DNA of 64,000 bases from Ziziphus jujuba. Lineage: Eukaryota > Streptophyta > Magnoliopsida > Rosales > Rhamnaceae. Positions 35,290-48,458 of this stretch are shown piece after piece; position 1 is the stretch's first letter, and every line of letters starts with the position of its first letter. The stretch is taken from the NCBI RefSeq assembly GCF_031755915.1, contig NC_083380.1, positions 33,018,501-33,082,500 of the forward strand, given 5' to 3'. A program made the position numbers and the translations under genes. The notes below the pieces were generated by a model, which had not been told where the DNA came from, did no database searches, and saw only the letters and a program-made list of their open reading frames with translations.

Positions 35290-37240
35290 GTCAATGTCTA
35301 TAAATTTGGTTTAAGTATGCTCATATATATTGCATCACACATTATAGCAAATTTATATATATAGATATGCATTTGACATCATACATGAACCATTGTGATT
35401 TAATAATAATTGTTATTTAATTGGTTACAGTTGTCCTTTGAAAAAAATAAACAAATAAATAAGTTAAAGCGGTGTGGACCGTACAATTAATGAAGATAAA
35501 TGGAGATTGTTTATGGCAAACAATACTATCAAAGAAGAAAAGAAAACAAAGTATAAATGAAAAATAAAAAAATATCTTTACTAACAAAAAATTACAATTA
35601 TGGACAACAATAATTGGCAACCATGCTTTTCTTATATGCATTATAGGAATGTTCCAAATATGGGCAGAGGATAACATAATTTGCTCATTCCATATGATCT
35701 TTACACTAAAACAATGGAATCTGACCAATATTTCTTTACACTAAAACCATGGAATCCTAATTTTTCTTGCTTCGCACACTAGAGATCAAGAGGACTACAG
35801 TTGACTAATTATAAAGATGCCAAAGGCAAATTAACATCCATGAAGATTGGCTTGCTAAGGTAATGCACTTGGAACTCTACTTTTACAGGTAAATAAAAGT
35901 CAATTATCACTCTTTTTATTGCTGCTTTAAACAAAGCCACTCTATTTTTGTTTTGCTACTGTATACGCATTTTCAAGCTAGACTGCAAGATTCTAGTTAC
36001 CAAATGTTTAGTTTTGTTATGTATTAGGGAAAAAACAATGAAAAGATCAATTGGCATGAAAAGTTATCATGCCTTCTAAAGGTGATCTTCACCAATGACG
36101 GCTGCAAATCATAAAACCAATCGATTCTGAAGGGGTGATTGAATGCTTTCTATTTGGACCAACATGGCAATGAATTGCAGCTTATAATGGAGATTTCAAA
36201 AAAATCTAAAATGTGTGAGGGGGAAAAAAAAAAGTAAATCATAGAAGTATTTTTATTTTTGAACCAAATTGATGTTCAAATCATGCATTGTTCCTAGTCA
36301 TCTGATGGATGTTACAGGAGGGAGCTTGGTATATGACTCATCACTATACTTTTCTAGTGTAAGAAATGCAAATGTGTTCATATGTTGGATTTCTAAGATG
36401 CAGATAAATTTGATAAATTTGTTGGATAAACTCGACCATCAGAAAAAAAGAAAAAAAAGAAAAAAAATTGTCTTACATAACAGTCCTGGACCTAGCTCCC
36501 TATCAACAAGACTAGTAGAAACAAAAATAAAAATAAAAATGAAAAACACAAAGAGTACAAAGACCCAACTAAAACATTAAATGGCTATGACAAATCTCTG
36601 TATTTATCCGACCATACCATTGTCAATAGACTATAAAATTAGTTTAAGTATATATGTACATATATATATATATATATTGATAATTAAACAAGAACTATCC
36701 AATTAATCTCAATTTAGCCAACAGTTTACACTCTTTCTTTCCCCTCATTATTAGTTGCAATCCAATTACACTTGTTATTTCAACTCGTTTAATTGGTTTT
36801 TTTTAGCCTTAGATCAACAAATTTTAAAGATCTCCTTATAAGTAGATACAGGTCATATGATGAGATTTTATCGTATTATATAATTATATATATATATATA
36901 TATATACAGTTATACTATGATAAGCCTACATGCTTGTCTTATGGAACACATATTTTACATCTCGCAACATGTTATGGGATGTAAAAATAAATTTTTCAAA
37001 AATTGTATGCACGGCATCATGTTACTTGACACGTAAGAACACTCTAAGCATTCCATAGGGTGAGCATGTGTATACATGGCCAGTATAGCAAAGCTGTATG
37101 TCTAAATATAATATACAAGTAAAGATATGAGTAAAAAAAAACATAATAAATATGCATAAAATAAATAATAAACTCAAGAATAATAATTAGAACACATAAA
37201 GGAGAAGCCAAATCCAAAATCCACATACATACATATTAAT
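35290..37240. other. Gene-free host sequence with a relic of the RLP downstream block
   Basis: 35957-36300 resembles 11283-11640, including AAGTTATCATG, the ATCATAAAACCA stretch and CATGGCAATGAAT. 36478-36630 resembles 25440-25640. TA microsatellites lie at 36660-36680 and 36885-36906. No coding gene seen. Confidence 0.5.
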
Positions 37241-38017
37241 TATTTCTTGCAGTGTTTGAGCTCCCTTGCGTCAAGATAAGTCTGAGTGGTAGTGAGCACG
37301 ATGAGTAAAAAGGAACCAAAAAATGCAAGAACCGTCCAAGGGTTTCTGAAATGGACTTGGTGACCTATTGGTGATGAATATTTCAATCATCATTTTCCTA
37401 TATCATTTTTTGTCCTTCATCAAAGCCTCGAGGACAATGTAAGGGAGTTGATTCTCTAACAAGAGCAAGTCGTGCTTGACATTACCTATGTCATTAGTTA
37501 TCATCTTCTTAGGATGATACTCGTGTTGATCTCCTATCGGTGGCAAGCACATGGTCATGAACTCTAGAATGAAGCAATCGTCAATGAACATCATTTTTGT
37601 GAATGCCTTATCATCAATATTTTGCAATCCTTCTCTGTCATAGAATTCCCTTGCTTCGTTGGCCACGTCTTTGACTTTCTTGTATAAATCAGCAATCTTA
37701 GAAGGAGTTTTACAATGTAGCCTCACCAGTTTACTCTTGAGTTTCTCACCTTCTTGGAGCTGAGTTTCCCCATGGTGATAAGGACCGATGGAAACCACAC
37801 GAGGATCAAAGCAACCTTTATTTTTGTCAAGATCCCGAAGCATCCTTGGAATCTTTGGTATCTTAGGCCCTTCTAGTTGCTGGTTGCTTCTTGAAGTTGA
37901 TGAATATTCATCCTCATTGAATAGGTAAGCAAAAAGATCCTCATCATCATGAGGTCCTTCAGTATTTTCCATGTTGATTGCTAGTTCGTTTGCCACTGCA
38001 TATTCCTCCTTCATCAT
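37241..38017 (-). pseudogene. DUF247 (UPF0481) gene with the middle deleted
   Basis: The ATG at about 38015-38017 opens a frame of about 204 codons, ending at TGA 37403-37405. It has the DUF247 N-terminal half: IPKIPRMLRDLDKNKGCFDP, VVSIGPYHHGE, a DDCFILEFM segment and LLLLENQLPYIVLEAL. DUF247 proteins normally run to 400-500 residues. Just downstream, in another frame (about 37241-37360), the family's C-terminal membrane anchor is still readable (NPWTVLAFFGSFLLIVL followed by TYLDARELKHCKK). The middle, some 200 codons, is gone. Closest local relative is the gene at 62928, on the opposite strand. Molecular function of DUF247 proteins is largely unknown; some grass members act in self-incompatibility. 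Confidence 0.85.
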
Positions 38018-38957
38018 CTTTGATGCAGAAAGCAGTCCCTCTCCCAATTAGTGAAGAAAAAGTTGATGACGTTAATGAAATATCGGCGATAATATCAGAT
38101 TTCGACAAGTATCGACACCGATAGAGAGGGAAAAATGCCTATACAGATTGTTGTGGAAATGTTGGAGTTGTCGATGAATATAGACGTTATTCATAGATAT
38201 CGATGGAAATGTTGGTTTTTTTTATGGATATTTGTGCAAATGTCACCGATATTTACGATGTTTCTGATCAATACCAAGAAGTGGAAAGTTGAGTTGCTGT
38301 TGTTGTCGATCTGATTGAAATATGGAGATACAAACTTAAAACCTTTTAAATAATGAAATTAAATTGTTTCTGGATAAGAGGAATAAATTAGTCTAAATTT
38401 AAAAAATAATTATTGTCATCAATCCCTAATACACAAATCAATTTTAATTTTTAAAAGATAAAATAATATAAAATTCTTAAACTGTAGTTCTACACAATCT
38501 ATGGGTTAGTTTAGGATCAATTCTTTGTATTTATTATTGGAAGGATTTATTTTCTTTTTTACAGTTTGAAGTAGTGATTTTTATTATTAAAATAAAAACA
38601 AATAATCAACCTCGTATATGATGCTAGTATGGTAACATACTATATATATGTGTTTGCCTAATATATTAAAGATGACCACTTTATACACACACATAAATTA
38701 AGTAGGATGTTCTATAAAAATGATACTATACAGGATAATTCACCTTTCTCAAATAAAGAATTTTATAACAGAAAAATAATAATAAAATACTAAAGAAGAT
38801 TTGTAGGAAATTTTATAATTCTGCTCTACATGAGTACAAATGAGATACTTTTTGAGTAAAATGCTCGGAATGATGTCCATCTTGGAAAGTGGATTTTCCA
38901 TGGTGGAATTCTTGACTGTGTGTCGCCCACTCATCCACATGCCTCTGCTTCCCCTAG
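38018..38957. other. Upstream region of the DUF247 pseudogene, gene-free
   Basis: 38060-38280 is rich in ATCG/GATA-type words (TATCGGCGATAATATC, TATCGACACCGATAG, TATCGATGG) and looks like a decayed interspersed repeat. The rest is AT-rich with no coding frame. Confidence 0.4.
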
Positions 38958-40756
38958 TGTAACACCCCAACCCGAAATACGTTGGAAATTTTCACGTTGA
39001 CCAAGGGTTGACCAAGTTTGACCGTTGACCAAGTAGGTCAAAATGTTGACTTTTTGTTTCAAAGGAAATTTTGCACTGACCAAGGTACCATTGCAAGGTA
39101 CACATCGATCCGACTCCGTAGACTAGTAGCATGTCAAAAACAGAAATACGGTTTGAAAGTTATGAGCAAAACAAGTTGAGGTCCGAATTGTCCGAGAGTG
39201 TCGGAGTTGACTTTTTATCCTTGAAAAATTGAGTTTTGACTCATATATGGTTGTGAAGTACTTGTCGATATGAGTTTGTATACTAGCGGCACGCCTGATT
39301 TGGACGTGTGGTTTGAAAGTTACGGATCTGTGAAGTTTTTCCGAAACAGTTGTTACTATTCATCGATCTATTAGTGTGCGTGGACAGCAACACCACGTGT
39401 AATATTATAAAGGGTGCCATGTGTCACGATAAAAAAATGCCACATGTCAGCAATAATTAAATATTACATTATTTTCTTATTATCATTTTATTGTTATTTT
39501 ATTATTATTTTATATATTTGTTTATTTATTTTCCTTTTCTTTTTCTTTTTCTTTTTCTTTTCTTCTCCCTCATATGGGGAAAATAACCCCTCTCTCTCGC
39601 GAAGCTTCTTCTTCCTCTCCCTCTCTTCCTCCCCGTGGTTACTCTCCTTTCCTCTCCTTGAGTTGCCATTGCTCATCTTGGGAAATTGCCATAAATCCAG
39701 CCGGCCTAAGCCTCACTGCTATGTTTAACCGACAACCTATGACACCGGCAATGTTGTGGTTCTCGGCATTCGCGAAACGGCCGGAGACGCGCTTGAAACT
39801 CCATAAAAGCCGGCGGTGAGCTCCATTTCAATTTGCAGGATTTTGGCCGTTTCCGGCCAAATTTTCGATCCTATTCCCCAAATTCGAGTGTCCTGAAGCT
39901 GATGGTGGGCTCCGTTTGCCTCAATTCGAGCTCATTTGTGGCGTACAAAGAAGGTGAGCTTGGCGGCGGCTTTCGACGGAAAATTTGGCCACCATCGGTG
40001 ACATTGAGGCCAATGGAGGTTAGTAATGGATTCCTTACCTCCTTAGCTTTAAATTGATATGTTAATTGCAAATTATAGTATAGTATTTTAAAAGATTTCA
40101 TTTTTGAATAAATTAGTATAATAAATATGAAATTGAAAATATAGTTGTATTGTGTATATACCTGTTTATGTACACATGTGTATGTGTATATTTATAAATA
40201 CAAATGTGTTTCATGTATATATATGTGCATGTGCATAAGTGTGGGTATATAATATTGATGTGCATAAGATTGATATGTATGCACATATATATATATATAT
40301 ATATTTTGGGAATTTTTGAGCATGTGTATATATTTACTTAATTGTCAAAATAATGTGTATGCGTATATGAATAAGTGTAAGCGAACATATAAATATACAT
40401 ATATATATATAATTGAAATTTTTGTTATATTCAATTATACGATTGTTTAAAAGAAAATATTAAATTCTATGAATTTGATAAAAAGTGTATATTTATATGG
40501 CTGTAAATATATTTATGTATGTAGATATTTATTTAGTCATGGATATGGAATTTTGTTAATAATAGTTAAATCATTGTTGAAATGTTATGTAAATGTTATG
40601 TTAATAAGAGTGCATTTTTGTGCAGATAAATTTTTGGGCATGCTTTACCTTTAGGGGAGATGCTGCCAGATTTTCCTTAGGACGGTCCGGTAGGATATCC
40701 CTTGGGATCAGGGCTTATCTAGGGTTCTAGGAAAGGGTATTGGATGAGTCCTGACA
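38958..40756 (+). mobile_element. Solo-LTR-like element F, internally deleted
   Basis: Starts TGTAACACCCC and ends GAGTCCTGACA. Flanks are CCTAG and CTTAG (four of five match). It keeps the family 5' part, the GC-rich block (39690-40030) and the last 120 bp, but lacks the CTCACTGAGATGATTAGC region. At 1.8 kb it is about half the size of G and H. TA-rich microsatellites lie at 40200-40420. Confidence 0.75.
38997..39050 (+). promoter_or_regulatory. Five TTGAC (W-box core) motifs in element F
   Basis: TTGAC at 38997, 39008, 39018, 39025 and 39046, most as TTGACC. Comparable clusters lie at the same place in A (12855-12905), G (48510-48555) and H (56306-56350). Their role as WRKY sites is inferred. 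Confidence 0.4.
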
Positions 40757-40769
40757 CTTAGCCCAAAGG

Positions 40770-40770
<1 letters not shown>

Positions 40771-40797
<27 letters not shown>
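40771..40797. repeat. CT microsatellite
   Basis: Continuous CT repeat between the end of element F and the copia 5' LTR. Confidence 0.9.
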
Positions 40798-40803
<6 letters not shown>

Positions 40804-40807
<4 letters not shown>

Positions 40808-41027
40808 GGAATATAACCTGCTGTGTTGACATAGAGGCTACGGCAAATATGGACAAAATGAGGCTATACAGGTGTACTTCACAGTGGCTCATATGCCACG
40901 TGTTATAGAACAAACTAGAAGGATGAGAGGGTGAGTGCGTGAAAGTGTGAGAGAGAGAAAATATAGATTTATGCCTTATAACAAATTGCAATAATTACAT
41001 TTATGATGTAAGCAAAAATATTTTGTT
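40804..41027 (+). repeat. 5' LTR of the copia element, 3'-truncated
   Basis: Matches 45038-45265 with scattered substitutions and lacks the final 20 or so bases. Contains GAGAGAGAGAAAATA and a conserved TTTATGATGTAAGCAAAAAT stretch. Confidence 0.88.
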
Positions 41028-41044
41028 ACTGATCAAATTTTCAA

Positions 41045-41864
41045 GGATGCAAAAGCTTGGGGATTATTCAAGGTGCTGTTACTGATCAAATTTTCCCAAG
41101 GATAGCAAATGCAAAGACCTTGAAAGAAGCTTGGGAGCTTTTGTACAAAGAATTCCATGGTGGAGATCAGGTAAGATCTGTGAAATTACAAAGTTTAAGG
41201 AGAGAATTCAAATACATCAAGATGAAGGATGATGAAAGACTGTCTAATTACCTTACAAGACTAAATGACCTAATAAACCAGATGAAAACGTTTGGAGAGA
41301 CACTGTCAAATGAAAGAATGGTTCAAAAGGTATTAATCAGCTTGACAAAAGCATATGAACCTATCTATTATTTGATAGAAAATACTAAGGACTTGACATC
41401 AGTGGAATTTTAAGAAGTAATTGCAATTTTGAAGAGTCAAGAGCAGAGACTTGACCTGCAAGTTATTGATTCTACAGAGAAAGCATTCTCTACATTGTCT
41501 GTGAATTCCATAATACAAAACAAGGGAGTAACACAAGCTAATGTAGCTAAGTTTCAAAGGTCATGGTCTTCAAAAGAGAAGAAATGGGAACCTAAATAGA
41601 AATTTCAACAAAGGTTTCATGGAACTCAAATGACAAACACACATGCTACAAACACTAGTCAATGGGGGAATAGATGGCAGGTTTGAGGCAGTCAAGACAA
41701 TTCAAAACCACAACGTAAGACCTCTGGTAAATACCATTTTAGGGAATGTAGGTTTAAATGCAAGCCAAAATGCTATAATTGTGACAGGTTTGGACATTGG
41801 GCAAGGGAATGTACAATTGGAAGGAATGTACAGAAAGCCAATTGTACAAATCAGATGGAATTGA
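41045..41864 (+). pseudogene. Copia Gag remnant
   Basis: 41057-41413 encodes a UBN2/DUF4219-type Gag core (AKTLKEAWELLYKEF, LQSLRREFKYIKMKDDE, ERMVQKVLISL). It is followed by stops and frameshifts. A CCHC zinc knuckle CYNCDRFGHWAREC is readable at 41771-41812 in a different frame from the surrounding open stretch. Confidence 0.85.
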
Positions 41865-41879
41865 CAGGGAATATGTTTT

Positions 41880-43145
41880 ATGCAGCTAGTGGAGATTGGT
41901 GGCTCAAGCAAAAGTAGTGAATGGTACATAGATATTGGCTGCAGCAACCATATGACAGGAAATATCAATTTACTGATTGATGTTAATAGAAATTTGTTTG
42001 GAAAGGTTCAAATGCCTAATGGAACACTAGAGAACATAACTGGGAAACGTACACACGTGATTGGCATTGACAAGGGAAAAAGACATATCAAAGAGGTACT
42101 ATATTTACTTGGTTTGCAAGAAAACCTGTTAAGTATTGGTCAAATGGATGAGCATGGTTATTATTTGATATTTGGTGGTGGAATGTGTCATGTGTATAAT
42201 GGACCTACATTGGAAAATTTGGCTGTGAAATTCAAAGCAAAGACAAATCGATGCTATCCACTAATTATGACATCGAGTGAGCAGGTTGCATTAAGAGTAC
42301 AAGCTAAGTTCAGTGTGGAAACCTGGCAAAAAAGAATGGGACATCTTCATTTGAATGATTTCCTTAAACTAAAGAAGAAGGATATGGTTTTGGGATTACC
42401 AAAGCTTGGAGAAATGATGAAGGTTTGTGAAGGTTGTCAATTTGGAAAGCAGTATAGAGAAGTTTTCCAAAATAATTGTGCATGGAGAGCAAAACAGCCA
42501 CTACAACTAGTTCATACTGATTTATGTGGACCAATACAGACAGAGACACTTGCTGGAAACAGGTATTTTATGCTATTTGTAGATGAGTGTACACTCATGA
42601 TTCGAGTGTACTTTCTAAGAAACAAATCTGAAGCTTTTATCTATTATAAGAAATTCAAAGCAATGGTTGAGTTGCAAAATAGTTTTAAAATTAAGTGTTT
42701 AAGGAGTGATAGAGGAAGAGAATTTCTATCTGCTGAGTTTATAAAATTCTATGAATCTGAAGGAATTCAAAGGCAGATGACAGTGGCCTACACTCCTCAA
42801 TAGAATAGGATGGTGGAAAGGAAGAATCGAGTGGCTGTTGAAATGGCCAAGGCCATGCTACATGATAAACAAATATCCTATTATCTATGAAGAGAAGCTG
42901 TTCATATAGCTATGTATCTATTAAATAGGTGCCCCACTAAAGCTTTGAATGGTGTGAGACCTTTTGAAGCTTATAGTAGAAGAAAACCTAGTGTAGCACA
43001 TTTGAAAATTTTTGGATCCATTTGTTATGTTTATGTACCAGCTGAGACAAGGCAAAAGTTGGATTCCAAAAAAGTAAAAGGAATCTTCGTTGGCTATGGA
43101 ACCTGTGAAAAGGGATATAGGGTATTTCATCCTATAGCTAAATGA
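41880..43145 (+). pseudogene. Copia protease and integrase remnant
   Basis: The protease motif reads WYIDIGCSNHMTG, so the usual DSG active site has Ile for Ser. GAG-pre-integrase zinc region (MGHLHLN...CEGCQFGKQ) and integrase core follow, with Asp in LVHTDLCGP and LRSDRG. A TAG at about 42801-42803 interrupts just before the segment with the third acidic residue (MVERKNR). The frame resumes at 42912 with MYLLNRCPTKAL and the C-terminal LKIFGSICYVYVP region. Confidence 0.88.
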
Positions 43146-43549
43146 CTGATTTGATTAAGGGATGTTATATTTGATGAAGAAAATTCATAGGATTGGAAGA
43201 AAGATTAGAGAAATGATAGTGGAAGGTTAATTTCAGTAATCAAGGATGCTTGTAAAGCCTCAGAAGGAGTGAATTCAACATTTTAATATGCTTACCATAC
43301 ACCAAGAAAGTCAACAGAAGGAGTGCTTAATTCAAGAGAGGCTACAAACAGCAGCAGGAACATTTCAAATATACATGGGAGTAAAGGTATGGATTCTACA
43401 CACACTGAAACTAGTGGAATGCATGCTAAATTTGATCATATACTAGTGAAATGGAGAAGTTTGACCGATATTCTAGCAAATTGTAACAACTTTATCATTG
43501 AACCTGAAGACTACAATGAGGCATCACAAGATCAATCTGGATCAATGCA

Positions 43550-45017
43550 ATGACAGATGAGTTAAAAATGATTAAAAAAAAAAAGCTTGGGAGTTAGTGA
43601 ATAGACTAGCAAATAAGCTTGTAATTGGTGTCAAATGGGTGTACAAGACAAAAATCAACCTAGATGGCTCAATTCAGAAGAACAAAACAAGGTTAGTGGC
43701 TAAAGGGTATGCACAGAAACCAGAAAATGGATTTTAATGAGACCTTTGCCCCTGATGCAAGACTCGACAGTATTAGGACCTTGATTGCTCTAGCAGCTCA
43801 CAAAAGCTAGAAATTGTACCAGCTTGATGTTAAATCAGCCTTTTTAAATGGTGTGCTGCAAGAGGAGATCTATGTAGAATAACGAAATGGTTTTGTTATT
43901 GAAGGGCATGAGAATAAAGTGTATAAACTACACAGGGCTTTATATAGGTTGAAACAGGCTCCTTGAGCCTGGCATAGTGAGATTGATGCATATTTCAGTG
44001 AGGGTGGTTTTCAAAAGAATCAAAGTGAGGCCACTCTTTATACAAAAACCAGAGCAGAAAAAGGAATACTCATTGCAGCCATATATGTTGATGACATAGT
44101 GTATACAGGAAATGATGATGAAATGCTGCATTGGTTTAAGGAAGATATGATGAGAAGGTATGAAATGACAGATTTGGAATTGCTACATCATTTTCTTGGT
44201 ATGGGAGTAATACAAACACGTTCTAGCATTTTCATGCACCGAAAGAAATATGCTTCCACATTGCTGAACAAGTTTGGCTTAACAGCTTGCAATCCAGTTC
44301 TCACACCATAAGTTGCAAATGAGAAACTCAGCAAAGAAGATGGAAGTGGAGCTGCAGATGAAGAGATGTATCAAAAAGTAGTGGGAAGTCTTTTATACCT
44401 GCCAGCTACAAGACCAGATATCATGTTTGCTGCAAGTCTACTGGAAAGGTTCATGCATTGTCCTACAAAGAAGTATCTCGGTATAGGAAAAAGAGTATTA
44501 AGGTATGTCAAAGGTACCTTAAACTATGGAATAGAATATGTCAAGGGAAAACAAATTGTTTTTGTGGGATATTGTGACAGTGATTGGAGTGGTTTTGTGG
44601 ATGATATGAAAAGCACATCTAGATATGCTTTTAGTTTTCGAAGTGGAGTGTTTTCATGGGCCTTGGTTAAACAAAATTGTGTAGCACTTTCTACAGCTGA
44701 GGCAGAATATATAAGTGCCTTAGAAGCAATAGACAATTTGGCTTCGGTTTGTGTTGGAAGATTTTGGTGAAATGCAAATGGAAGCTACACCTCTACACGG
44801 TGATAATATCTCAGCCATTGCCATCACTAGGAATCCAGTCTTCCACCAGAAAACCAAGCACATTGACAGGAAGTATCTTTTCATCAAGGAAGCCTTGCAG
44901 GATGGAATTGTAGATTTGACATATTGTGCTTCCAAAGAACAAATTGCAGATATATTTACCAAATCATTATCAAAGGATATATTCAATTATTTGAGGGAAA
45001 AGTTTAGAGTCGTTTAA
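43550..45017 (+). pseudogene. Copia RT and RNase H remnant
   Basis: RT segments WVYKTKINLDGSIQKNKTRL, QLDVKSAFLNG, LYRLKQAP and the active site YVDDIVYTGNDDE (about 44085) are readable across several stops. RNase H follows with CDSDWSG, ALSTAEAEYI and, after a frameshift near 44750, the end part HGDNISAIAI and EQIADIFTKSL, closing at 45017 just before the 3' LTR. Confidence 0.9.
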
Positions 45018-45037
45018 ACACAAAAATTACAGGGGAG

Positions 45038-45284
45038 TGTTGGAATATAACCTGCTGTGCTGACATGGAGGCTAAGGCAAATATGGACAAAATGAGACTA
45101 TACAGGTGTACGTCACAGTGGCTCATATGCTACGTATTATAGAACAAACTAGAAGGATGAGAGGGTGAGTGCGTGAAAGTGTGAGAGAGTGTGAGAGAGA
45201 GAAAATACAGATTTATGCCTTTATAATAAATTGTAATATTTACATTTATGATGTAAGCAAAAATATTTTGTTTTTACTATTACA
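45038..45284 (+). repeat. 3' LTR of the copia element
   Basis: TGTTGG...ATTACA, 247 bp, preceded by a short polypurine stretch (45031-45037). Confidence 0.88.
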
Positions 45285-45426
45285 TTGAAAAAGAATGAAA
45301 TACACAAGTAGAGCTCACGGTCTTTCTCTCCTCTAACTTTTCTCTCAAGCAATCATCATCTTCGTTACAAAAATATACCAGTAAATAGAAATTCTTCAGG
45401 ACATCTCTCTTTTTTTTATTGTTCTG

Positions 45427-45430
<4 letters not shown>

Positions 45431-45512
<82 letters not shown>
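45431..45512. repeat. TC microsatellite of about 41 units
   Basis: Uninterrupted TC repeat, about 82 bp. On the minus strand it reads as an Arg/Glu open frame, which is an artefact. Confidence 0.95.
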
Positions 45513-45514
<2 letters not shown>

Positions 45515-45690
45515 CCTTCTTTGATCATTGGTGTCAATTGTTAATGTCATGGTGTGCGTCTTGAAAAACCAAATTATGATCATGCATTAATTGTGGAGAA
45601 ATCGAATGAAAAAAAAAAAAAAAACAGAGATTGGGGAAGCAGTTCTTGGTTAACCGGCCATTGGGGGACTAAAAAAGCATGCCTTCGTAG

Positions 45691-45900
45691 TCTGTTATTG
45701 CTACATGTAATCTAGTTGTTTATGGTTGCCAACTAGCATTATTTTTGCTGAGAAGGTACAAAATACTTTTTCAGTGATGATAGTCTATTATCGTACTTAA
45801 TTACTGCTATTTGTAATCTAGTTGTTTTTGGTTGCCAACTAGCATTATTTTTGTTGAGAAAGCATAAAATACTTTTTATAAATATTTAAATTGTTTTCTT
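45691..45900. repeat. 106-bp tandem duplication
   Basis: Two copies of a unit containing GTAATCTAGTTGTTTNTGG and TTGCCAACTAGCATTATTTT, offset by 106 bp (45707 and 45813). Confidence 0.85.
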
Positions 45901-46199
45901 TTTGTTTGTTTTTCTTTGATATATCAGTGGGTTCTTCTTTAATTTTTATTTCTTTTTTGTTTTTTTTTTTAATTTTTTAGAACTAAAAGATTCATTCAAT
46001 TACCTGCGACCATATCAGACGTCCACTTGGACATTAAGATTGGTATACATTCAGTGTCAGCAGCTCAGCAGCTACCGTGTCTCATCTTAGCTACCTAGCC
46101 TTAATCACGTGCTCCATTAATAGCTAACTTAGTTTGTACAATTAATATACAGCTCAGCAGTAGCTGATGTGGCAGTACTTTATTCAGCTTGTAATGGAT

Positions 46200-48458
46200 C
46201 TCTCTGCGCAAATAATAGATTCTCTATATTGAATTTGATTGGGACTTGCATCAGAACACTGGAAACAATAAATAGAAATACAAATATACTAAGAAAATTG
46301 GAAACTTAAAGATTAAAAATATGTAGACATGCATGGCAATATCTATTTCAGAGTTCGGAATTTGGAATATTGGAATTATGAAAGAGAAAAAAGTAAAGTA
46401 TAATTAAAGTCTTAGTTCATTCGATTAGTAACTGGTGCTTAAAAAATAGACACTATGGTGCCTTGCCAATTAATTCATTTCCTTCTGTCTTTACTTCTTT
46501 TGTAAGAGTGGCTGAGAGCCTACATTCCTTTGGCAGGTGTTTGCCTGCGGGTCTTTTAATTTATAAAACATCCTTTTCAGCCTAAAAAAAAGAAATAAAT
46601 AAATAAATTAAAGTCTTAGTTTTCATTAATATCATTTTTATCGGAAAATTAATATTACAAACATACGATAAAAGTTGATTAAAAAAAAAAGTACACACAA
46701 TAAAAAATATATATATTTTTTCTTTTATTTGTAAGAGTATTTAACCGTATATGTCTCATATATATATATATATATATATATTTTAATATGATAGGCTGAT
46801 TATGATCTCATATATGTGTAATAACATTTCTACAGTTTGGATATATGCAGCTTTTCAACTTAATGCATGCCTGTCCTTTTAAAGATGGATATTGTTTTAA
46901 ATTATAATGATACGTTATCCGCAAATTAAATATTTAATAATTTTTACCCGTCAAAACATTAATACATGTAATATATTTCATAAATTACATATAAAATGGT
47001 TGATACCGCAATAATTAAACCACGAGACATTGGGCATCATTGCAAGATCACTGGAATAGATTCAATACAAACTTTTACCTTGTTTGTTCTTGGAAAAGAG
47101 CTAATTTTGGCATTAGATTAGATAAGTCAATTGTAGAATGTGTTAAGGTTTTGGGTTCTGATCATAAGATTACTGACTAAGATTATACAAATTGTTTCAC
47201 GGTATCAATGAAGTATACGGCTTATTTACATTCACACTACTCTAACAAATATTGCATCTAGGCTTGAAAATGTCTATATATTCAAAATACCAAAACAACG
47301 TGGCTCTGATGAACTCCGTACCTAATTCATATTCAAAGTATATATTACTGGCAGTTCAAATTTGGAACTTCATTTTGGTATCGTACATGTCCCTATAATG
47401 CATCTCAGAAATAATGTTCTCCCAAAGAAAAAAAAAAAAAAGGCAGCAATGCAAATTATGTATGCGATGAAGATATAGTTGCGATAAATTGGAGCTTTGT
47501 GAGGCAGGCAATCAGAGAAAGTCGTAATTGTTGAAGAATTCAGCAATTGGAGTAAAATGGAGCTTTGGTAAGGCAGGCAATTGGAGAAAGTAATTGTAGA
47601 AGAATTCAGCAGCAAAATTGAGAGCAATTGATTGATATTACATCTCTTCATTCTTACCAGAGTAATTGTCTAAGCTTGGAAATGTCAATATTTCACATTT
47701 ATTCCACCTGGGTCATTTCAACATCTACAATATTTTTCTCATTTTAATGAGATATTGATTTTGAAGGTGGATTGGCTATTTTACAAATTAATAAAATATT
47801 CAAAATCATAGTATTTATTATGAAAATCACTAGCTTATGTGTTATATTTGAATTGGAATTTTTCATTTTATTAATTTTTATTTTTGGTTGTTTTACAAAT
47901 CAACAAAATATATTCAGAATTTTAGTATTTATTACTATTAGTGAAAATCACTAGCTTATGTGTCATATTTGAATCGGAATATTTAATTATATTAATTTTT
48001 ATTTTAAAATTTAAAAATGAATCTTTTAATAATAATTATTTAAATTTTCATATGGCATATAAATTCTATTGGTAATTATTTATCAATGTTGATAAATAAC
48101 ATTTTTATATATTCATGAATGATGTAACTTTAAATTATTAACAACCACAAAGAAATTTTTTTTTCAATTATTTCCCATATTAAGTGATAAATTGGTTGAG
48201 ATAAATTACATTATACTTTCCTTATGTTTACATTTCTACTACATATGTATATCTTTTATTTTTGAAAAATCATCGTGACAATTATTCAAAATAGTTCCAT
48301 ATATGTTTTTCTATTACTTCTTTGATAAATGCTAAGAATGACCATTATTGTTTATAGATTACAGTCTTAATTTTCATTCTACTTTGGAAAACCTGTGCAT
48401 GGATCCTTTGACAAATCTTACATTAGCCTCTTTCTTTTTGCAACTATTACCAGGCTAA
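46200..48458. repeat. Segmental duplication, unit 1 (left part)
   Basis: 46215-46310, 47355-47640, 47710-47780 and 48180-48458 match 53105-53195, 53475-53760, 55395-55470 and 55615-55935 in the same order and orientation. Divergence is visible, with many indels. No gene seen; TA microsatellite at 46759-46782. The unit continues beyond solo LTR G at 51906-52100. Confidence 0.75.

Larger units (their letters stand above)
40804..45284 (+). mobile_element. Decayed Ty1/copia LTR retrotransposon
   Basis: LTRs starting TGTTGGAATATAACCTGCTG lie at 40804-41027 (3' end lost) and 45038-45284 (247 bp). The interior runs Gag, protease, integrase, RT, RNase H, which is the Ty1/copia order, with many stops and frameshifts. 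A purine-rich AGGGGAG precedes the 3' LTR. The primer binding site is missing because the left LTR end and Gag start are deleted; a short duplication of GTTACTGATCAAATTTT marks the scar (41026 and 41074). No matching target duplication seen. Confidence 0.92.

Noticed and set aside
38749..38970. 73-codon minus-strand frame before element F
   Set aside because: It crosses the boundary of the mobile element and has no recognisable domain.
45280..45537. 85-codon minus-strand frame with a long Arg/Glu repeat
   Set aside because: Direct translation of the TC microsatellite.
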